From NCBI GenBank assembly GCA_040119125.1, contig JBEDTR010000007.1:186001-250000 (forward strand): DNA of 64,000 bases, read 5' to 3'. The position numbers were made by a program, and so were the translations under genes. This document shows, piece after piece, positions 1 through 8,907 of the stretch. The notes beneath the pieces were generated by a model. It was not told the DNA's origin, searched no databases, and saw only the letters and a program-made list of their open reading frames with translations. This DNA comes from Pacificitalea sp040119125. Lineage in GTDB: Bacteria; Pseudomonadota; Alphaproteobacteria; Rhodobacterales; Rhodobacteraceae. Each line of letters begins with the position of its first letter. Within the stretch, counting starts at the first letter, position 1.

Positions 1-103
1 GAGCCTCACCCTCCCCGAGACCGGCATATCGCCGGAGCGGCGCGAGGCGCTTGGCAAACGCATCTTATTCTGCGCCCGCGTCGTGACCAGCGCGTCGCAA
101 TAA
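1..103 (+). CDS. C-terminal end of a transcriptional regulator, probably IclR family (partial)
   Basis: The window opens inside an open frame that ends at a TAA (101-103). The last residues include the string PERREALGKRILFCARVVTS, which resembles the end of an IclR effector domain, where a PER motif leads into a final helix. Only about 33 residues are visible, so the family call is tentative. The frame runs toward the class II aldolase operon that begins 115 bp downstream, so this protein may be that operon's local regulator. No DNA-binding domain can be seen. Confidence 0.45.
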   Translation, partial: SLTLPETGISPERREALGKRILFCARVVTSASQ

Positions 104-115
104 GAAATATGCTTA

Positions 116-132
116 TTCTCTCATTATGAGAA
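116..132. promoter_or_regulatory. AT-rich palindrome upstream of the first operon
   Basis: Two overlapping inverted repeats lie here: TTCTC (116-120) with GAGAA (128-132), and the perfect 13-bp palindrome TCTCATTATGAGA (119-131). The site sits directly after the preceding regulator gene and upstream of a TTGACA box, so it is a candidate operator. The factor is unknown. Confidence 0.35.
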
Positions 133-148
133 AATGCCGAAGAGATAG

Positions 149-193
149 TTGACAATAAGTCTCCCGTTCGTAGTGTGGCGCCATACGCTACGA
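149..193 (+). promoter_or_regulatory. Candidate promoter with inverted repeat TCGTAG/CTACGA
   Basis: A consensus TTGACA lies at 149-154. About 16 bp downstream is a weak -10 region (around 171-176). TCGTAG (168-173) and CTACGA (188-193) form a perfect 6-bp inverted repeat around a GGCGCC core, a layout typical of a repressor site overlapping a promoter. It lies 26-70 bp upstream of the class II aldolase start. Confidence 0.4.
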
Positions 194-218
194 CAGCTCG
201 CGCTTTGGGAGGAGACGC

Positions 219-962
219 ATGTCCGTTCTTGCGGAAATCATCGACGATCTCGTGACCGGAAGCCGCATCCTTGCGGCGGAAGGGATCTGTGACGCATTCG
301 GCCATGTCAGCGCCCGCCATCCCGACCGGCCTGATCGCTTTCTTCTTGCCCGTGCCCAGCCGCCCGAACTGGTCGAGCATGATGACATCATGGAATTTGA
401 ACTCGACGGCACCCCGGCGGGCAGCGACGATCGCAAACCATTCCTTGAGCGGTTCATTCACGGCGCTCTTTACGCCGCCCGCGATGACGTCCGCTCCGTC
501 GTGCACAGCCATTCGCACAGCGTGCTTCCCTTCACGGTGACACAGGCGAAACTGCGCCCCCTGCTCCATAGCAGCGCGGTCTTGGGCAAGGACGTGCCGG
601 TCTGGGATGCGCAGACGACGTTCGGGGATACCAACCTGCTGATTTCGTCCAACGAGATGGGCGTTGATTTCGCTGACGTTCTCGACAGCGGCACCTGCGC
701 CTTGATGCGCGGTCACGGGTCGACCGTTGTCGGGCGTTCGGTCAGGGAGGCCGTGTATACGGCGGTGTATCTTGAGGTGAATGCCAAGTTGCAGATCAGC
801 GCCTCGTCGCTGGGCGAGATCAAGCATCTGACCGATGGCGAGATTGATCTGATCCAGTCACGCCTGGCCGACGCAAAGCCGGGCGAAGGCTATGACCGGG
901 CCTGGCAATTCTGGTGCCGTCGCGCGGGGATGACGCATAGCAGCGCGCGGCCCGACAAATGA
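219..962 (+). CDS. Class II aldolase/adducin family protein
   Basis: A 247-residue protein of the class II aldolase/adducin (AraD-like) family. These are zinc-dependent enzymes that cleave or epimerise phosphorylated sugars, or act as lyases or decarboxylases on hydroxy acids. The metal-binding HSHSHS segment is near residue 93, and a second histidine region, RGHGSTVVG, is near residue 163. The start has a strong GGGAGGAG site just upstream. The stop overlaps the next start by four bases (ATGA), so translation is coupled to the ThDP enzyme. The substrate cannot be told from the sequence. Its operon partners (decarboxylase, aldehyde dehydrogenase) suggest it processes a hydroxylated organic acid or alcohol-acid, not a classical pentose phosphate. 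Confidence 0.85.
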   Translation: MSVLAEIIDDLVTGSRILAAEGICDAFGHVSARHPDRPDRFLLARAQPPELVEHDDIMEFELDGTPAGSDDRKPFLERFIHGALYAARDDVRSVVHSHSHSVLPFTVTQAKLRPLLHSSAVLGKDVPVWDAQTTFGDTNLLISSNEMGVDFADVLDSGTCALMRGHGSTVVGRSVREAVYTAVYLEVNAKLQISASSLGEIKHLTDGEIDLIQSRLADAKPGEGYDRAWQFWCRRAGMTHSSARPDK

Positions 963-2713
963 CGACCGCGCCCGCCTTGCCAAACACAGCGGCGGCCCGG
1001 TTCGGCAGTGACGTGATCGCCGAAACCCTGCGTGATTGCGACATCCCCTATGTCGCGTTGAATCCGGGGGCAAGCTTCCGCGGCCTGCACGACAGCCTCG
1101 TCAACTACTTGGGCAACCGCGCGCCTGAGATCCTTTTATGTCTGCACGAAGAACACGCCGTCGCCATCGCCCATGGTTTCGCCAAGGTGACAGGTCGACC
1201 CATGGCCGCCGCCGTTCATTCCAATGTCGGGTTGATGCATGCGACAATGGCGATCTTCAATGCGTGGTGCGACCGGATGCCGGTGATGGTGCTTGGCGCG
1301 ACGGGGCCGGTGGATGCCGCGCAGCGGCGCCCATGGATCGACTGGATTCACACCTCTGCCGATCAGGGCGCGCTGGTCCGGTCCTATGTCAAATGGGACG
1401 CGCAGCCGGCATCGGTGGCGGCGGCGCGGGAGGCTGTCTTGCGCGGAACGGTGCTGGCCCGCAGCGCACCGCAAGGGCCCGTCTACATCAATTTCGACAC
1501 CGAAACACAGGAAGGCCCGGCGCCCGATCAGCCGTTCGATGACGCGGCACGCTTTCTGGAGGTTCCCACCAGCGGCTCCAGCCGTACGGCCCTGCGCGAT
1601 GCGGCAGACCGGCTGTCACAGGCCAACCGGATCGTTGTCCTTGCCGGGCGCGTATCGCGCGGGAAGACGGGGTGGCACAACCGCATCGCACTGGTCGAGG
1701 CGCTGGGCGCAGAGGTCATCACCGACACGAAAGTCGCCGCGGCATTTCCAACAGATCACCCCGCCTATTCGGGCGATCTGCGTGGCAGACGCGGTGCCGA
1801 GGCCCGCGCCGCGCTGGCACAAGCGGATGTTGTGCTGGCCCTCGATTGGGTCGATCTGAAGGGGGCGCTGGACATTGCAAAACCCGCAGGCGCGGCGCAG
1901 GTCATCCGCGTCACCCTCGACCCGCATATCCACAATGGCTGGTCGATGGATCATCAGGCCCACCCGCCCGCCGATCTGGTCATCGGGGCGGATCCCGACA
2001 TTTTCGTAGCCGACCTGCTCGATGAAATGGATCTGCCGCGCGTCTCGACCTATCGCGCGGTTGACCCCGCGCTCCGGGACCGCTCAGGCACCCATATCGA
2101 CGTGGAGCGGATCGCGGTGGAGCTGCAAGAAGCGCTGGGCGATCTGTCTGCGACGCTGACCCATGTCACGCTGTCATGGGATGGCACGTTCTGGCCGTTT
2201 CGCGACCCGCTCGATTTCCTTGGATCGGATGGCGGCGGCGGGCTGGGCGCTGGACCCGGCCATGCCATCGGTGCGGCATTGGCCCTGCGTGATATGGGCT
2301 CGGACCGGCTGCCTGTGGCGATCTGCGGCGACGGCGATTTTCTAATGGGTGTGACCGCACTGTGGACAGCTGTGCATCACCGCATTCCCTTGCTGATGAT
2401 CGTCGCCAACAACCGCTCTTTCTACAATGACGAGGTGCATCAGGAGAGGGTCGCCCGAATGCGCGGGCGCGATGTCGCGAATAAGGGCGTCGGCATTCAG
2501 ATGACCGATCCCGGCATTGCATTGGCCGATATGGCGCGGGCACAGGGCTGCACGGCCTTTGGCCCGGTTACCGACGCATCCGCGCTGCATCGCGTGTTGC
2601 TGGATGCCATCGCCGTGACACAGGCGGGCGGTGTCGCCGTGGTCGAGGTCGAAACGGAGCCCGGCTATCCGCCCGCGCTCGTCAATGCGCTGACCCCCAC
2701 CACAAAGGACTGA
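959..2713 (+). CDS. Thiamine diphosphate-dependent decarboxylase/acetolactate synthase-like enzyme
   Basis: A 584-residue ThDP enzyme with the three-domain layout of acetolactate synthase and benzoylformate decarboxylase. The activating glutamate is in LCLHEEHAVAIAHG (residues 61-74). The ThDP/Mg motif begins GDGDFLMG near residue 457 and ends at the NN of IVANNRSFYND about 27 residues later. The middle domain is nucleotide-fold-like (VLAGRVSRGK). It overlaps the class II aldolase gene by 4 bp. An aldehyde dehydrogenase in the same operon suggests that a 2-oxo acid is decarboxylated to an aldehyde and then oxidised. It is not an anabolic acetolactate synthase: there is no regulatory subunit and the context is catabolic. 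The substrate is unknown. Confidence 0.85.
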   Translation: MTTAPALPNTAAARFGSDVIAETLRDCDIPYVALNPGASFRGLHDSLVNYLGNRAPEILLCLHEEHAVAIAHGFAKVTGRPMAAAVHSNVGLMHATMAIFNAWCDRMPVMVLGATGPVDAAQRRPWIDWIHTSADQGALVRSYVKWDAQPASVAAAREAVLRGTVLARSAPQGPVYINFDTETQEGPAPDQPFDDAARFLEVPTSGSSRTALRDAADRLSQANRIVVLAGRVSRGKTGWHNRIALVEALGAEVITDTKVAAAFPTDHPAYSGDLRGRRGAEARAALAQADVVLALDWVDLKGALDIAKPAGAAQVIRVTLDPHIHNGWSMDHQAHPPADLVIGADPDIFVADLLDEMDLPRVSTYRAVDPALRDRSGTHIDVERIAVELQEALGDLSATLTHVTLSWDGTFWPFRDPLDFLGSDGGGGLGAGPGHAIGAALALRDMGSDRLPVAICGDGDFLMGVTALWTAVHHRIPLLMIVANNRSFYNDEVHQERVARMRGRDVANKGVGIQMTDPGIALADMARAQGCTAFGPVTDASALHRVLLDAIAVTQAGGVAVVEVETEPGYPPALVNALTPTTKD

Positions 2714-2810
2714 GCGCCGCGCCGTTACCGCAGGTTCACCAACCACGAGCGTCGCCAAGACGCCGACGACCCCCGGCACACGGGACCACTGTTCAATGGG
2801 AGAGAGATCA

Positions 2811-3866
2811 ATGTTTACCAATCGACTGACCCACTTGGGGCGCCGAAGCTTTGCAAAGCTCGCCGCCGCCGGGGCCGTCCTGGCCCTGGCCGGAACCGGC
2901 GCGCTTGCGCAGGACGACGCTGACACCTTCTTCGAAGGCAAGACCGTCACGATCTATGTAGGCTTCAGCCCGGGCGGCGGATATGACCTCTACGGTCGGC
3001 TTGCCGCTGATTTCCTAGGCGATCATATCCCGGGCAACCCCACCGTCATCGTCGAGAACATGCCCGGCGCGGGCGGGCGGCGCGCGGCACAGTTCCTGTA
3101 TCAGGCGGCACCGCAGGACGGCACGGCCCTTGCCGTGATCGTTCAGTCCATCGCGCTCGACAGTGCCACCGGCGCTATTCCGGGCGATCTGGATGCGTCG
3201 GAATTCGGTGCCATCGGTCGTCTGACCGCGAATTACGAGATGGGCATTGTCTGGAACGAGATGCCGGTAAAAACCTTTGAGGATGCCAAGGAGCACGAGA
3301 TTGCCTTTGGCTCCACCGGAGCGGGCTCGGCCTCCTATTTTGTGCCGAAGATGCTTAACGACATCGAAGGCACGAAGTTCAATGTGATCGCGGGCTATCG
3401 CGGCACCTCCGCCTCGACACTCGCCATGGAGCAAGGGGAAATCGACGCGGCCATGATCGGTCTGGCCGGTCTGCGCGCCTCCCGTCCCGATTGGCTGCCT
3501 GACGGCACGGCGGTGCCGATCTGGCAGCTGGCCGTCGAGCCGCATCCCGATTTTCCCGACGTTCCTGCCGTCGGACAGTTGGGCACGACTGACGAAGAAA
3601 AAGAGATGCTGAAACTTGTCGCTGGCGCATCGTCGGTCGGTCGGTCGCTGGTCACCACGCCAAATGTGCCCGCCGATCGCATCGAAGTCCTGCGCAGCGC
3701 GTTTGACGAGATGGTCAAGGATGACGAATTTCTGGCGGCTGTGAAGCAGCGCAATCAGGAACTCGACCCCGCCACGGGCGCAGAGCTTCAGCAGATCATC
3801 GCGGACCAGATGAATGTGTCGGATGCCGCGATCGAACAGATCCGCGCCTATCTGGTGGCGGAATAA
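2811..3866 (+). CDS. TTT-family periplasmic solute-binding protein (TctC/Bug)
   Basis: A 351-residue tripartite tricarboxylate transporter binding protein. It begins with a basic RRSF segment, a hydrophobic AAAGAVLALAGTGALA stretch and an Ala-x-Ala cleavage region before QDDAD; the RR pair makes a Tat-type signal possible. The mature part carries the family pattern VYVGFSPGGGYDLYGR-like (here IYVGFSPGGGYDLYGR) and NMPGAGGRRAAQFLY. I chose the ATG at 2811 because GGGAGAGAG lies right before it; an in-frame ATG at 2796 has no good site. It feeds the TctA-TctB fusion encoded after the aldehyde dehydrogenase. The ligand is unknown, but Bug proteins usually bind carboxylates. Confidence 0.88.
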   Translation: MFTNRLTHLGRRSFAKLAAAGAVLALAGTGALAQDDADTFFEGKTVTIYVGFSPGGGYDLYGRLAADFLGDHIPGNPTVIVENMPGAGGRRAAQFLYQAAPQDGTALAVIVQSIALDSATGAIPGDLDASEFGAIGRLTANYEMGIVWNEMPVKTFEDAKEHEIAFGSTGAGSASYFVPKMLNDIEGTKFNVIAGYRGTSASTLAMEQGEIDAAMIGLAGLRASRPDWLPDGTAVPIWQLAVEPHPDFPDVPAVGQLGTTDEEKEMLKLVAGASSVGRSLVTTPNVPADRIEVLRSAFDEMVKDDEFLAAVKQRNQELDPATGAELQQIIADQMNVSDAAIEQIRAYLVAE

Positions 3867-3872
3867 AACTGG

Positions 3873-3896
3873 TGGCGGCGTCCTCGGGCGCCGCCA
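3873..3896 (+). terminator. Perfect hairpin after the binding-protein gene (attenuator/processing stem)
   Basis: TGGCGGCG (3873-3880) pairs perfectly with CGCCGCCA (3889-3896) across an 8-nt loop, 6 nt after the stop codon. No T-run follows, so it more likely stabilises the upstream mRNA or partly terminates than ends the operon. That would give more binding protein than downstream products. Confidence 0.55.
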
Positions 3897-3921
3897 TTGA
3901 TCTGAGGGGGGGAGTAAGATC

Positions 3922-5400
3922 TTGAGGCCTGCATCCGCAAAAATTGACGAGCTTATTCAGCATCGCGCCTTGTATTGGGGCGGGGACTGGCATGCTCCGC
4001 TTTCGGGAAACGCCTTCCGATCCGTGGACCCGGCGAACGGGGCGGATCTGGGGGACGTGCCGCGCGGGGATGCGCAGGACGCGGATCGCGCCATAGCTGC
4101 CGCCCGCGACGGGTTCGAGATATGGCGTCACACCCCGCCGCAAGAGCGGGCCAGATTGCTGAGAGAGGCCGCGCAGGTCATCCGCAGTCATGCCGAGCGT
4201 ATCGCCTATGTCGATGCCGCCGACGGCGGCAACCCGATCAGCAAGGTGCGCTCGGACGTCGAAATCGCAGCCAAACGTTTCGATTTCTTCGCCGGCCTCA
4301 TCACCGAATTGAAGGGTGATACTGTGCCGGGGCGGGACGGCACGCTGAACCTGACCACGCATGAGCCGGTCGGGGTTGTGGCCCGCATCGTCGCCTTCAA
4401 CCATCCCTTCATGTTTTCGGCCAGCCGCCTTGCCGCGCCGCTTGCTGCCGGGAATGCCTGCATCATCAAACCGCCCGAACAGGCGTCGCTCTCGGCGATG
4501 ATCCTTGCGGAGTTAATCGGCCCGATTTTTCCGCCGGGCGTCGTGTCCATCCTGACCGGACAAGGCGATCTGGGGGCTGCCCTGTCCCGGCATCGGGACG
4601 TCGATATGGTCACGCTGGTCGGCAGTGTCCCGACCGGCAAGGTCGTGATGCAGGCCGCCGCCGAAATGCTGAAACCCGTGGTGCTGGAACTTGGGGGCAA
4701 GAATGCGCTGATCGCCTATCCCGACGCCGACCCCGAAGCGGTCGCGGAGGCGATGGTCGACGGGATGAATTTTACATGGTGCGGGCAGTCCTGCGGCTCG
4801 ACCAGCCGGGCCTTTCTCCATTCCGATATCCATGACGCGGTGCTGGGCCATCTGGCCCGGAAGATCGCCAAGTTTCGCCCCGGCCCGCCGCTGGCCGATG
4901 ACACATCAATGGGGTGCCTGATCGACGCGCAGCAGCATCAGCGCGTTCTCGATTATATCGAGGCGGGCATAGCCGAGGGCGCACGCCTGATCCATGGCGG
5001 CGGCGTTCCAGATGATGACGCGCTGGCGGATGGGTGTTTCGTGGACCCGACCGTATTTGCCGATGTTACGCCCGACATGCGCATCGCACGCGAGGAGATT
5101 TTCGGCCCCGTATTGAGCGTTTTGCGCTGGACGGATGAGCCGGGAATGCTCTGGGATGTCAACGCGTTGCCCTACGGTCTGACCTGCGCGATCTGGACCG
5201 AAAGCCTTCAGACCGCGCTGCGCGCGGCGGGCGAAGTGCGCACCGGCTATGTCTGGATCAATGATGTCTCCAAACACATTCCGGGGATGCCGTTCGGCGG
5301 GGTGAAACAGTCCGGCATCGGGCGGGAGGAGTCGTTGTCGGAACTCTATGCCTTCACCATCGAAAAGGCGCTTCACGTCAATTTCTCCGGGACGCGATGA
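3922..5400 (+). CDS. NAD(P)-dependent aldehyde dehydrogenase
   Basis: A 492-residue aldehyde dehydrogenase that oxidises an aldehyde to the carboxylate with NAD(P)+. Family marks visible are FNHPFMF (substrate/cofactor entry), LVGSVPTGK, LELGGKN with the general-base Glu (near residue 256), the catalytic Cys in CGQSCGS (near residue 290), and EEIFGPVLSV near the C terminus. The only good start is TTG at 3922, with GGGGGGAG 8-15 bp upstream; the weak codon may lower its yield against its neighbours. It is the natural partner of the upstream ThDP decarboxylase. The specific substrate is not predictable. Confidence 0.88.
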   Translation: MRPASAKIDELIQHRALYWGGDWHAPLSGNAFRSVDPANGADLGDVPRGDAQDADRAIAAARDGFEIWRHTPPQERARLLREAAQVIRSHAERIAYVDAADGGNPISKVRSDVEIAAKRFDFFAGLITELKGDTVPGRDGTLNLTTHEPVGVVARIVAFNHPFMFSASRLAAPLAAGNACIIKPPEQASLSAMILAELIGPIFPPGVVSILTGQGDLGAALSRHRDVDMVTLVGSVPTGKVVMQAAAEMLKPVVLELGGKNALIAYPDADPEAVAEAMVDGMNFTWCGQSCGSTSRAFLHSDIHDAVLGHLARKIAKFRPGPPLADDTSMGCLIDAQQHQRVLDYIEAGIAEGARLIHGGGVPDDDALADGCFVDPTVFADVTPDMRIAREEIFGPVLSVLRWTDEPGMLWDVNALPYGLTCAIWTESLQTALRAAGEVRTGYVWINDVSKHIPGMPFGGVKQSGIGREESLSELYAFTIEKALHVNFSGTR

Positions 5401-5434
5401 TGCCCTGCACGCCCCTGAATAAGGACGCGCGCTG

Positions 5435-7465
5435 ATGGATGTCAGCAGCGCCGCCGCCGCCACCGAAGCGCTGCACGCGCTGATCGATCCATTCCGGCTA
5501 TTGATGCTGGGATGCGGGGTTCTGATGGGTCTGTTTCTAGGCATCGTGCCGGGGATTGGCGGGCTGGCCGGGATGGCGCTGTTGTTGCCGTTCACCTTTA
5601 ACATGGACCCGTTCGCCGCGTTTGCGCTGCTGCTGGGCATGTCTGCGGTGATCGGCACGAGCGACACGATCCCCGCTGTCATGTTTGGCGTTCCCGGCAC
5701 GGCGGGCGCGCAGGCGACGATCCTCGATGGCAATCCGATGGCACGAAAGGGCGAGGCAGGCCGCGCGCTGAGCGCCGCCTTCACGGCCTCCCTGATCGGG
5801 GGGCTGGTGGGAGCGCTTCTGCTGGCGCTGACAATCCCGATCCTGAGGCCGTTCATCCTATATATTGCGTCGCCGGAGCTTCTGGCATTTTCGATCTTCG
5901 GCATTTCGATGGTTGCGGTGTTGTCCGGCACCGCGCCGTTGCGCGGACTTGTCGCCGCGGGCGTCGGCATCCTGCTTTCGATGATCGGATCAGACCCCCA
6001 GACGGGCACGATGCGCTGGACGCTGGGGCAGCTTTACCTCTGGGACGGGCTGCCCATCGTGCCGCTGGTGCTGGGTTTGTTTGCGCTGCCAGAGCTGGCC
6101 GATCTGGCCATCAACCGCCGCGCTATTTCCGAGACCGCGAAATACGACACGCGCAGCGGCATGCGCCAAGGCGTGCGGGACGTGTTCGCCAACTGGTGGC
6201 TGGTGGTTCGCTGCGGCGGTATCGGCGCCGCAATCGGCGCGATCCCCGGCATGGGCTCGGCGGTGGTCGACTGGATCGCCTACGGCCATGCCGCGCAAAC
6301 CGTGAAGGGCGCGAAGGAGACATTCGGGCATGGCGATGTGCGCGGCGTCATTGCACCCGAATCCGCGAATAATTCACTGACCGCCGGATCGCTGGTGCCC
6401 ACGGTGGCCTTCGGTGTGCCCGGCTCGGCGGCGATGGCAATCCTGCTCGGGGTCTTCTTGATCCACGGGCTTGAGCCGGGACCGAAGATGCTGTCGGAAA
6501 ATCTGGCGGTGACCTACACAATGGTCTGGTCCGTCGCCATCGCGAATATTCTGGGGGCTGGCCTGTGTTTCGCCTTCAGCGGGCAACTCGCGAAGATCGC
6601 CCTGCTGCGCTACACCGTGATCCTGCCGCCGGTCCTGACATTCGTCTTCATAGGCGCTTATCAGGCCTCCCGAAGCTGGGGGGATCTATACACGCTGCTG
6701 ATCTTCGCCGTGATCGGCTGGTTGATGAAGCAGTTCCAGTGGCCCCGCCCGCCCCTGATCCTTGGCTTTGTGCTTGGCTCCTTGATCGAACTGTACATGT
6801 TCATCTCGGTCAATCGGTTCGGGTTCGAATGGCTGACCCGTCCGCTGGTGGCCGTGCTGTTGCTGGCATCGCTGCTGATGATCCTGCTGCCCGCGCTTAG
6901 ATGGGTGCGCACCCGACGGGCACCGGGCGTGCGGCCCAAGCGTCAGCCTGCGTCGCTGCGCCGCTCCGACATGATGTATGGGCTTTTGCTGGGGCTGGCG
7001 GCGTGGATGGTGTGGCAGGCATGGTCATGGCCGTTCGGTGCACGGATCGGGCCGCTTTCGGTCGGGATCTTTGTGCTTGTCATCGGTGCGATCAGCTTCG
7101 CCGCCGCTATGGCCAGCCGGGTCCGCCCCGCCGCCGGAGATGTCAGCGCCGGACATATGGACACGCCGCTTGCCGCAAATGGCCTGTCCGGCAGAAAAAC
7201 CGCCAGCCGCGCCGCGATGTTCGGGATCTACCTGCTGGGCTTTCTCGGCTCCATCGCCGTCATCGGCATGATCCCGACAGTTGCGATGTTCACCATCGTC
7301 TACATGCGCGTCGAGGCGCGCGAAAGCTGGAGAAAGATCGCCATTGAGGCCGCGTGCCTCGTGCTCAGCGTCTGGATCGTCTTCGACCGGCTTCTCCACA
7401 TCCCTTGGCCCAGTTCCGTTCTGGGACAAGCGGTTCCAGTACTCCAAGTCATCCCGTCGGTCTGA
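5435..7465 (+). CDS. TTT transporter permease, TctA-TctB fusion
   Basis: A 676-residue inner-membrane protein. Residues 1 to about 500 are a TctA-type large permease with around 10-12 hydrophobic segments and the family motif GIVPGIGGLAGMALLLPF near the N terminus. A second GxxPGxG-like segment is AIGAIPGMGSAVVDW, and the conserved ESANNSLTAGSLVPT follows. After a basic linker (about residues 505-520) come four more membrane segments resembling the small TctB subunit. The separate tctB gene is therefore absent and the two subunits are fused. It is paired with the binding protein at 2811-3866, although an aldehyde dehydrogenase gene separates them. Confidence 0.88.
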   Translation: MDVSSAAAATEALHALIDPFRLLMLGCGVLMGLFLGIVPGIGGLAGMALLLPFTFNMDPFAAFALLLGMSAVIGTSDTIPAVMFGVPGTAGAQATILDGNPMARKGEAGRALSAAFTASLIGGLVGALLLALTIPILRPFILYIASPELLAFSIFGISMVAVLSGTAPLRGLVAAGVGILLSMIGSDPQTGTMRWTLGQLYLWDGLPIVPLVLGLFALPELADLAINRRAISETAKYDTRSGMRQGVRDVFANWWLVVRCGGIGAAIGAIPGMGSAVVDWIAYGHAAQTVKGAKETFGHGDVRGVIAPESANNSLTAGSLVPTVAFGVPGSAAMAILLGVFLIHGLEPGPKMLSENLAVTYTMVWSVAIANILGAGLCFAFSGQLAKIALLRYTVILPPVLTFVFIGAYQASRSWGDLYTLLIFAVIGWLMKQFQWPRPPLILGFVLGSLIELYMFISVNRFGFEWLTRPLVAVLLLASLLMILLPALRWVRTRRAPGVRPKRQPASLRRSDMMYGLLLGLAAWMVWQAWSWPFGARIGPLSVGIFVLVIGAISFAAAMASRVRPAAGDVSAGHMDTPLAANGLSGRKTASRAAMFGIYLLGFLGSIAVIGMIPTVAMFTIVYMRVEARESWRKIAIEAACLVLSVWIVFDRLLHIPWPSSVLGQAVPVLQVIPSV

Positions 7466-7503
7466 CCGGCGGAAAATCCGACCCTACCCAAAAGAGGCTA
7501 ACC

Positions 7504-8517
7504 ATGCAGTATATCGATGCATTTAACCATTTTTTCCCCGCCGGTTTGTGGGATCGAATGGAAAATCTCGACGGCGCTGGCCGTAATATCCACTCCCGCA
7601 TGCAGGGCATTCCGTGCATCTTTGACATCGACGAACGCCTGCGCGTGATGGATCAGTTTGAAAACTACCGACAGGTCCTGTCGCTGGGCATGCCGCCGCT
7701 GGAGTCGATGGGCTCGCCCGAGACGGTCTGTGAACTTGCCCAGCTTGCCAATGACGGGTTGGCCGATCTATGCGCACGGCATCCCGACCGGTTCGTGGGC
7801 TATCTTGCCGCGCTGCCGATGAACGCGCCCGACGCCGCCGCGCGGGAACTGGAACGTGTCTTTGCCGCCGATACAGGCGCGGTGGGGGTGCAGATCCACA
7901 CCAATATCAACGGCCTTCCGCTCGATGATCCGCGCTTCCTGCCGGTGTTCGAGACCGCCGAGAAATTCGATCGCCCCGTGTTCCTGCACCCGTCTCGCGG
8001 CGAAGAAATGACGGATTACGCCAGCGAGGATAAATCCCGCTACGAGATCTGGTGGACCTTCGGCTGGCCCTATGAGACCAGCGCGGCAATGGCGCGGATC
8101 GTGCTGTCGGGCATGATGGATAAGATGCCGAACCTGAAGCTTCTCGCGCATCATCTGGGCGCGATGGTCCCCTATTTCGAAGGCCGCGTCGGCCCCGGTC
8201 AGGATCAGCTGGGCAAACGCACGACCACCGAAGACCTCAGCCACGTTCTGCGCGACCTCAAGAAACGCCCTGTCGACTATTTCAAGGACTTCTACGCCGA
8301 CACGGCCGTGTTCGGGTCGCGTGCGGCGACGGTTTGCGGGCTTGAATTCTATGGGGCGGACAAGGTTCTGTTTGCCTCCGACTCGCCCTTCGATCCGGAA
8401 AAAGGCCCTGGATATATTCGCGACACGATCGCGGTTCTGGAATCGCTCAATCTGCCGCGCGAAGACATGGAGAAGATCTGCTTCCGCAACGCGCAGAAGC
8501 TGTTCCGCATCGAATAA
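7504..8517 (+). CDS. Amidohydrolase-family protein, ACMSD/gamma-resorcylate decarboxylase-like
   Basis: A 337-residue protein of the amidohydrolase-2 family, whose members decarboxylate or hydrolyse aromatic and unsaturated acids (2-amino-3-carboxymuconate semialdehyde decarboxylase type). Candidate metal ligands are His9 (IDAFNHFFP), the His of FLHPSRG, the His pair of LAHHLGAM and the Asp of FASDSPFD. The family's usual N-terminal HxH is here F-N-H, so the first ligand is missing or replaced, as in some decarboxylase branches. The start is the ATG at 7504, preceded by AAGAGG; the longer open frame upstream overlaps the permease gene and is not credible. It is probably the last gene of operon A. 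Confidence 0.78.
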   Translation: MQYIDAFNHFFPAGLWDRMENLDGAGRNIHSRMQGIPCIFDIDERLRVMDQFENYRQVLSLGMPPLESMGSPETVCELAQLANDGLADLCARHPDRFVGYLAALPMNAPDAAARELERVFAADTGAVGVQIHTNINGLPLDDPRFLPVFETAEKFDRPVFLHPSRGEEMTDYASEDKSRYEIWWTFGWPYETSAAMARIVLSGMMDKMPNLKLLAHHLGAMVPYFEGRVGPGQDQLGKRTTTEDLSHVLRDLKKRPVDYFKDFYADTAVFGSRAATVCGLEFYGADKVLFASDSPFDPEKGPGYIRDTIAVLESLNLPREDMEKICFRNAQKLFRIE

Positions 8518-8907
8518 GCCCGCCTCAGACTGCGGAAAGTTGCGCAGGTCTTAACCCCTTTCTGGCCGGTCCGCCCACGCGCGTGATCGGCCAGTCAGAC
8601 ATCGCGACGCGCGGGGTGCAGGCCAGTTTGCGTGTCGAAGTGGATGCTTGTGGTGGCGCCGATCGCCGCCGACAGGCCGATACCCTCCAGACCAGAAATT
8701 GCGACGGGCGCGGCCCCCCAGCGGGGCGGTGTCCGATCCGGTCCGGGCGTGTGGCCGCGAAGGTGCGCGTTCATCGCCTAGCAGGGCCCGCCCTGCCGAG
8801 CGCACATGCCGCACCCCGGCGCTTGACAGAATCCCTGACGCACCGTAACAAGCTCATATTCAGTATTTAGAACTAAGTTCACAATACTGAACTTTGGGGG
8901 GATGTCA
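8518..8907. other. 390-bp intergenic stretch between operons A and B
   Basis: No confident gene is present. On the minus strand, 8595-8774 holds a 59-codon open frame (ATG to TGA) with a protein-like hydrophobic stretch, GLEGIGLSAAIGATTSIHF, but no convincing ribosome-binding site; it may be a small remnant or noise. The right end (8823-8894) is AT-rich and carries a TTGACA and a nested set of inverted repeats just before the IclR gene, listed separately. Confidence 0.5.
8859..8894. promoter_or_regulatory. Nested palindromes before the IclR gene (candidate autoregulatory operator)
   Basis: TTCAGTATT (8859-8867) and AATACTGAA (8883-8891) are perfect 9-bp inverted arms with a 15-bp spacer. Inside and across them lie AAGTTC (8875-8880) with GAACTT (8889-8894), and GAAC (8870-8873) with GTTC (8877-8880). 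A TTGACA box is upstream at 8823-8828. Such a compact AT-rich set 14 bp from an IclR start codon is most simply its own operator. Confidence 0.6.

Noticed and set aside
6800..6840. tRNA-like GGTTCGAAT sequence
   Set aside because: It lies within the TctA-TctB gene and no acceptor or anticodon stems can be drawn around it.
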